Assembly: GCA_002732015.1 (NCBI GenBank)
Contig: PCCU01000075.1
Location: forward strand, 1-9,922
From: Candidatus Pelagibacterales bacterium
GTDB taxonomy: Bacteria; Pseudomonadota; Alphaproteobacteria; TMED109
Length of the DNA: 9,922 bases
Direction: 5' to 3'
In this document: positions 6,007 through 9,922 of the stretch, in pieces
How positions within the stretch are numbered: the first letter of the stretch is position 1
Layout: the number at the start of each line of letters is the position of its first letter
Notes under the pieces: model-generated
Databases searched by the model: none
Seen by the model: only the letters and a program-made list of their open reading frames with translations
What the model was told of the DNA's origin: nothing
Program-made: the position numbers and the translations under genes

Positions 6007-6991
6007 TATTCTTTTCTAAAGTTTTATCATATAATTGTACAATATTTTTTGCTTGTTTAATAGTTACAATATCCAATAATTTTCCATTAAATGCAATAGC
6101 ACCTTTTCCAATTTTTGAAGATTTTTCTACTGCTTTAAGCATCAGCTTAGCATCACTTAGTTCTTTTTTTGTGGGCATAAATATCTTATTTGCTATTTTA
6201 ATTTGTTTTGGGTGGATAACCATTTTCCCATCAAATCCTAGCGAGTAAGAGCTTTTTGCTAATGCTTCAAAACCTTCATTATCATTAAAATCTCCGTAGG
6301 GGCAATCTATTGCCCTTAATCCATATGCCTTCGCTGCAACCACTATATTAAATAAGGCTACTTGCCAAATATCATTCAAAAAAAAATTTCTTTCATTTTT
6401 ACTTGAAGTTGGGCTAAGTGTTCCGTATTGATGATGAGGTCCACCAATACTCATAGTTTTGGCCCCAATTGAAGCTGCAAAATCCGCAGCACCAAAATGC
6501 AAACTTTCAATTCTTTTACTTGAACTTGCTATCTTATTTACATTTATTAGGCCTTGTGCTGTTTCAATTATTAATTCAAAGCCAACTTTTTTTTCAATTT
6601 TATTTCTTTTCTCTATTTGATTAACTATTTTTTCTAATTTCAGAACATCTCTTTCAGAGTTTACTTTTGGTAACATTATTAAATCTAGTCTTTGTTTATT
6701 TAGGCCTACTAATTTTTCTATATCCTTTATAAAAAAATCTGTGTCTATAGGATTTACTCTTACTGAAAGAGTTTTATTTTTCCAATTTAAATTTCTAATA
6801 GCATCTAAAATAAATTCTCTAGCTTTATTTTTTCTTTCTACAGAAACTGAGTCTTCTAAGTCCAAAAAAATAGCATCACTATCACTTTCTGCTGCTTTTT
6901 CAAAAATTTCTGGTCTTGAACCTGGCACTGCAAGCTCTGACCTATTTAATCTAAAAGGAACAACACTTTTAATAGTAGCTTGCTTTTTCAT
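5999..6991 (-). CDS. mcl: Malyl-CoA/beta-methylmalyl-CoA lyase, Mcl1 type (HpcH/HpaI/CitE superfamily)
   Basis: A 330-residue TIM-barrel CoA-ester lyase. Mcl1 enzymes reversibly cleave L-malyl-CoA to acetyl-CoA and glyoxylate, or beta-methylmalyl-CoA to propionyl-CoA and glyoxylate. Diagnostic segments: RSELAVPGS at 17-25; DLEDSV at 44-49; VRVNP at 77-81 with Arg78; IMLPKV at 105-110; ELIIETAQGL with Glu143; LHFGAADFAASIG with Asp170 (E143 and D170 are the expected magnesium ligands); AIDCPYGDFND at 227-237; IHPKQI at 259-264; and GKLLD with Asp307 in the C-terminal lid. The long GAADFAAS and CPYGDF motifs fit Mcl1 better than citrate lyase beta. The gene starts four bases after xerD without a Shine-Dalgarno and overlaps accA by eight bases. 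Which acyl-CoA it prefers cannot be read from sequence. Confidence 0.85.
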   Translation of the reverse strand: MKKQATIKSVVPFRLNRSELAVPGSRPEIFEKAAESDSDAIFLDLEDSVSVERKNKAREFILDAIRNLNWKNKTLSVRVNPIDTDFFIKDIEKLVGLNKQRLDLIMLPKVNSERDVLKLEKIVNQIEKRNKIEKKVGFELIIETAQGLINVNKIASSSKRIESLHFGAADFAASIGAKTMSIGGPHHQYGTLSPTSSKNERNFFLNDIWQVALFNIVVAAKAYGLRAIDCPYGDFNDNEGFEALAKSSYSLGFDGKMVIHPKQIKIANKIFMPTKKELSDAKLMLKAVEKSSKIGKGAIAFNGKLLDIVTIKQAKNIVQLYDKTLEKNND

Positions 6992-6995
6992 TTTT

Positions 6996-7931
6996 TTAAA
7001 CGTCTATCTTAGTTAAAGGATGTTTTTTTAAAGCTTTTTTAGTATCTTCAATATTTACATGTGTATAAATTTCAACAGTAGATATGTCTTCATGACCAAG
7101 AAGTTGTTGTAAGACTTTTAAATCTGCTCCATTTTTTAGCATATGGGATGCAAAAGCGTGCCTTAAAACATGAGGTGAAATTTTATCAGAACAAATATCT
7201 ACTTCTCTAGCAGCTTTCCTTAACCTATTGTAGTATGAGTATCTTGATATATGAGAATTGGAATTTGGAAATAACCATTTTTCTTTGAATTTTTTTTTAT
7301 TCTTATTCTCATATCTTAATTTTACTTTCAAAAGGTAGTTTTGTAAAATTTTTTGCGCATATTCTCCTAAAGGAATAACCCTGTCTTTATTTCCTTTACC
7401 CTTTATATATAAGCTTTTAAAGTCTTCCGTAATAGATGCTATTTTTAGTTGCACTAACTCTGTTACTCTCAAACCTGAAGCATACAGAATTTCTGTTAAA
7501 ACAAGAGTTTGTAAACCTGTAAAAGTTTTAGAGTTTTTTTGCATAAAATCTAAAAGCTTATATATATCTTTTTCACTTAAAAACTTTGGTAAGTGTTTAT
7601 TTTTTTTTGGTAAATAAATATTTACAGATGGATTAGAATGAATAAATTTTTCTTCATGCAAAAAATTAAAAAATTGTTTTATTACACTAATTTTTCTTAT
7701 TCTGCTTGCTGTTTTTATATTATTATCGACAAGAAAACTAATCCACTTATTAAAAGAATCTTCGTTACAATTACAAAAATTTATTTTATTTTTATTTAAA
7801 AATTCATAAAATATTTTTAAATCAGAATTGTAGGAAGATACAGTAGTTTGACTAAGATTTTTTTCGGTAATAATCTTGTCTAAAAACAGCTCTATCAAGT
7901 CTTTATCATTATATTTAACATAGTTTTTCAT
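6996..7931 (-). CDS. xerD: Site-specific tyrosine recombinase XerD
   Basis: Tyrosine recombinase that with XerC resolves chromosome dimers at dif under FtsK control. At 311 residues it is close to the usual XerD length of about 300. The N-terminal SAM-like DNA-binding domain covers about residues 8-95 (LIELFLDKIITEKNLSQTTV). The catalytic domain has all active-site residues: Arg155 in ASGLRVTEL, Lys179 in KGKGNKDR, His254 and Arg257 in HVLRHAFASHML, His280 in LGHEDISTVEIYTHV, and nucleophile Tyr289. A lysine-rich insert at about 202-218 is slightly unusual. The location among housekeeping genes with accA downstream favours the chromosomal Xer protein over a phage or island integrase. Its ATG overlaps the stop of the preceding gene (ATGA, 7928-7931), and no Shine-Dalgarno is within normal distance. 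Confidence 0.93.
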   Translation of the reverse strand: MKNYVKYNDKDLIELFLDKIITEKNLSQTTVSSYNSDLKIFYEFLNKNKINFCNCNEDSFNKWISFLVDNNIKTASRIRKISVIKQFFNFLHEEKFIHSNPSVNIYLPKKNKHLPKFLSEKDIYKLLDFMQKNSKTFTGLQTLVLTEILYASGLRVTELVQLKIASITEDFKSLYIKGKGNKDRVIPLGEYAQKILQNYLLKVKLRYENKNKKKFKEKWLFPNSNSHISRYSYYNRLRKAAREVDICSDKISPHVLRHAFASHMLKNGADLKVLQQLLGHEDISTVEIYTHVNIEDTKKALKKHPLTKIDV

Positions 7932-9808
7932 TTTACTAAAAAATAAAAATTTTCCTCCATTGCATAACTTTTTGCATAACTCTCTAGACCTACAGAATAC
8001 AAACCTTTTAGTCCCTTATAAAAACTAAACATTTCTTTATACAAATCTATTTCATTTTGTAGAAATGAAATAGCCAGCAGTGCTGCTTCAGCTATATTAT
8101 TATTACTAATCGCATTATCTAACATAAAATAGTTGCTAGTATCATTTCTAATAAATTTAAAATATTCTGATGAAATAGTTTCATTAGTAAAGAAAATTTC
8201 CCACATTTCAGAAGGAATATCTTTTCCTAACGCATTTAAAGTTAATATTAACCTTAAGAAATCTTTATCGTTTACATTAAGATCATTTTTTAAAACTTTC
8301 AGAAAAAAGTTTAAATCTAGGTTCTGATTTTCGTAGTCTAAAATATTACTATCATACAAGTAAATAAAAATTAAAATTCTACAAAAGTTTATATCAATAC
8401 TAGCTCTTTCTTCTATGTCGCTAGTGCCAAAAAAAACCCACTTTTTTGCTGCTTCTATTTCATTGGATATAATTAGGGCTTTAGCTGCTGTTAGGTTAAA
8501 CCAGTTTAAAGTAGGAGCAGGCGATAAAGACATCACTGAGTTTTTTGTGATAAGAGATATAGCTTTTTGAATATTTTTTTCCTCTGCAAGTTTCCATAAC
8601 TTCATTATATTTTTTGCCCTATCTGTCGTAGATACAGAACTTAAAATTTGTTTAAATGTTACTGCTCTTAATTTTGTATTATTCTCTTTAGTATTTTGAT
8701 TTTCAGTATAAGTCTTTAACTCTTCTTCAGATAATAAATATTGATACTCTTCAATGAGTAATAAAGGATCATAAATACTTTGATTAACCAAAAATTCAAG
8801 ACTTTCTATTTGCAATTCTTTAGTAAATAATTTTAAATCGTAAATTGCTTTGTATAATAAAATTGGTTCTTCTTTAAAAGTATTTTTTGCTATGTCATAA
8901 TTATATAAACTTAAAATCTTTAATAAAAAATTGTCTTCTTCAAACTCCTTAATATCATTCAGTTGTTCATTTTTAATATTTTCTAGGTAATTTATCACGT
9001 TATCTGTAAATTTATCTTCTCTTTCTATATCGTTTTCTAAAAGTTCTAAAGCAAGCATTGCTTCTTCTCGTTTTTTAAGAATAAGTTTGCAAACTATAAG
9101 TATCTTCCTGTAAAAAGTAAGATTGTCTGAAGTGGATAGCATTTTAGAAACATTATTGCAAATATATGGAATATCAAAACTATTCAATCTTAGGTTAAAG
9201 TGCATCTTATCAAACTCATCATTTTTAAAGTCTTGGGGAATACTATTAATAAGCTTATCAATATCTTTATTAAAACCGGTATTTACTAAATGAAATACTT
9301 TTTTTTCAAAATACGGTAGTTTCTGCATTTGAATTATAGTATTTTCTAACGATTCAAGACTTTCTGTTGACTTCTTTACCGGACTTTTTGCTCTAGATAA
9401 CATAATATTTCTTAATAATATTCTGAGTGTTGGTGATTTAGTAGAAGGGTTAATTCTTTCAATCAAGTTTCTTGATAAAGAAAAGCTAGTATTTCCCCAC
9501 ATCATCCACCCTAGTCCCCCATTGTCACTTGATAAAGTGCCATACCATGGGTTATTATCGTTATCTGATATATCTTGAACTACTATAGAACTTTTATCAT
9601 CTATTTGTTGTGTATTACTTTCAATGTAACTATTATCTGAGTCTTTAGCGTTATTAGTTTCTATAGAAGTATTTTCTTCTTCTTCAATTGTTCTATCTTC
9701 CTCGACAAATATGGTATTCTTTTCATTAGATATAATATTTTTAGGATTTTCCTGAGCATTTGTGCCATTAATTGAATAAAAAATAAAAAATAAGAAAAGT
9801 CTAATCAT
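7928..9808 (-). CDS. Exported alpha-helical protein of unknown function, alphaproteobacterial conserved type
   Basis: A 626-residue protein I cannot assign a function. Residues 1-18 look like a signal peptide (MIR, hydrophobic core, TNA before Gln19), predicting export to the periplasm. Residues about 20-84 are acidic and low in complexity (many E, N, D, S). A conserved-looking boundary follows: NNPWYGTLS at 85-93 and GGLGWMMWG at 97-105. The rest, about 110-626, is almost entirely amphipathic helix, as in a helical-repeat solenoid, without catalytic motifs. From memory, the GGLG-x-x-x-W-x-x-S segment and the ending LYSVGLESYAKSYAMEE resemble alphaproteobacterial hypotheticals that carry a similar GGLG/W start and a GLEAEAR-like end; I could not verify this. 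It overlaps xerD by four bases and the upstream small membrane protein gene by eight, so the three are probably co-expressed. It could be a scaffold or envelope protein. Confidence 0.75.
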   Translation of the reverse strand: MIRLFLFFIFYSINGTNAQENPKNIISNEKNTIFVEEDRTIEEEENTSIETNNAKDSDNSYIESNTQQIDDKSSIVVQDISDNDNNPWYGTLSSDNGGLGWMMWGNTSFSLSRNLIERINPSTKSPTLRILLRNIMLSRAKSPVKKSTESLESLENTIIQMQKLPYFEKKVFHLVNTGFNKDIDKLINSIPQDFKNDEFDKMHFNLRLNSFDIPYICNNVSKMLSTSDNLTFYRKILIVCKLILKKREEAMLALELLENDIEREDKFTDNVINYLENIKNEQLNDIKEFEEDNFLLKILSLYNYDIAKNTFKEEPILLYKAIYDLKLFTKELQIESLEFLVNQSIYDPLLLIEEYQYLLSEEELKTYTENQNTKENNTKLRAVTFKQILSSVSTTDRAKNIMKLWKLAEEKNIQKAISLITKNSVMSLSPAPTLNWFNLTAAKALIISNEIEAAKKWVFFGTSDIEERASIDINFCRILIFIYLYDSNILDYENQNLDLNFFLKVLKNDLNVNDKDFLRLILTLNALGKDIPSEMWEIFFTNETISSEYFKFIRNDTSNYFMLDNAISNNNIAEAALLAISFLQNEIDLYKEMFSFYKGLKGLYSVGLESYAKSYAMEENFYFLVK

Positions 9809-9922
9809 TAGTTTTTAATCTATTTATATCTATATTTCTTTCTATTTGCTTATTTGGCGCGGGAAGGTCCCAGAACATAAAAAATACTATGCTACCTCCA
9901 AAAGTAATAATAAATAAAAAAA
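9801..9922 (-). CDS. C-terminus of a small single-pass membrane protein, 5' end outside the window
   Basis: The frame is open from the right edge to a TAG at 9801-9803, giving 39 visible residues. The first 17 (FLFIITFGGSIVFFMFW) form a transmembrane helix, followed by DLPAPNKQIERNIDINRLKT and ND. The tail is short, so this may be a small protein with one N-terminal membrane anchor and little else; that size is inference because the start is not visible. It overlaps the start of the exported 626-residue protein by eight bases (ATGATTAG), which points to co-translation and a shared role at the membrane. The codons for WDLPAP form an unusually G/C-rich patch (9855-9872) in this AT-rich DNA. I do not recognise a named family. 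Confidence 0.65.
   Translation of the reverse strand, partial: FLFIITFGGSIVFFMFWDLPAPNKQIERNIDINRLKTND

Noticed and set aside
6741..7016. Plus-strand open frame of 91 codons antisense to the mcl 5' end
   Set aside because: The complementary strand encodes the conserved Mcl1 N-terminus; the plus-strand product is a low-complexity serine/leucine/phenylalanine-rich shadow.
6996..7931. Tyrosine recombinase as a mobile-element integrase
   Set aside because: The length, the Xer-type N-terminal domain, the housekeeping neighbours, and the absence of attachment repeats, tRNA or phage genes all point to chromosomal XerD.
8133..8327. Plus-strand open frame of 64 codons within the 626-residue protein gene
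   Set aside because: No start signal or recognisable motif; the long minus-strand frame with signal peptide explains the region.

Overview
The window looks like a piece of a streamlined, very AT-rich alphaproteobacterial chromosome. Non-coding sequence is only about 145 bases: roughly 90 at 1445-1535, 43 at 2271-2313, and 6 and 4 bases inside the minus-strand operon. Neighbouring genes overlap or abut, and AAA/TTT runs are everywhere. The protein set (XerD next to AccA, a PrpE-type propionyl-CoA synthetase, an Mcl1-type malyl-CoA lyase, a DUF3429 membrane protein, a pterin dehydratase, and a large secreted protein resembling alphaproteobacterial conserved hypotheticals) fits a marine SAR11-like or other low-GC alphaproteobacterium. 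That placement is inference; there is no rRNA or other decisive marker here. I see no tRNA, rRNA, CRISPR array, insertion sequence or prophage.

Layout. At the left edge, the 3' part of an EamA/DMT permease on the plus strand runs into a minus-strand pair, phhB followed by a DUF3429 membrane protein. A short divergent intergenic region (1445-1535) holds the start signals for phhB and for a plus-strand Bax inhibitor-1/YccA membrane protein. A strong hairpin follows the YccA-like gene and almost touches the start of prpE (plus). prpE meets a minus-strand gene tail to tail, with a 6-base overlap and no room for a usual terminator.

From there to the right edge lies one tightly packed minus-strand operon. 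In transcription order it encodes a small single-pass membrane protein (only its C-terminus is in the window), a 626-residue exported protein of unknown function, XerD, an Mcl1-like malyl-CoA/beta-methylmalyl-CoA lyase, AccA, and a Nudix hydrolase with a DUF4743 N-terminus. Junctions are 8-base overlap, 4-base overlap, 4-base gap, 8-base overlap and 6-base gap, so translational coupling is likely throughout.

Functional links. PrpE makes propionyl-CoA, Mcl1-type lyases release propionyl-CoA or acetyl-CoA plus glyoxylate, and AccA belongs to the complex that carboxylates acetyl-CoA. The middle of the window is therefore rich in short-chain acyl-CoA metabolism, although prpE is transcribed separately from mcl and accA. 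XerD acts in chromosome dimer resolution. The most interesting unexplained part is the exported 626-residue protein with its membrane partner. I found no clear evidence of an undescribed defence or mobile system.
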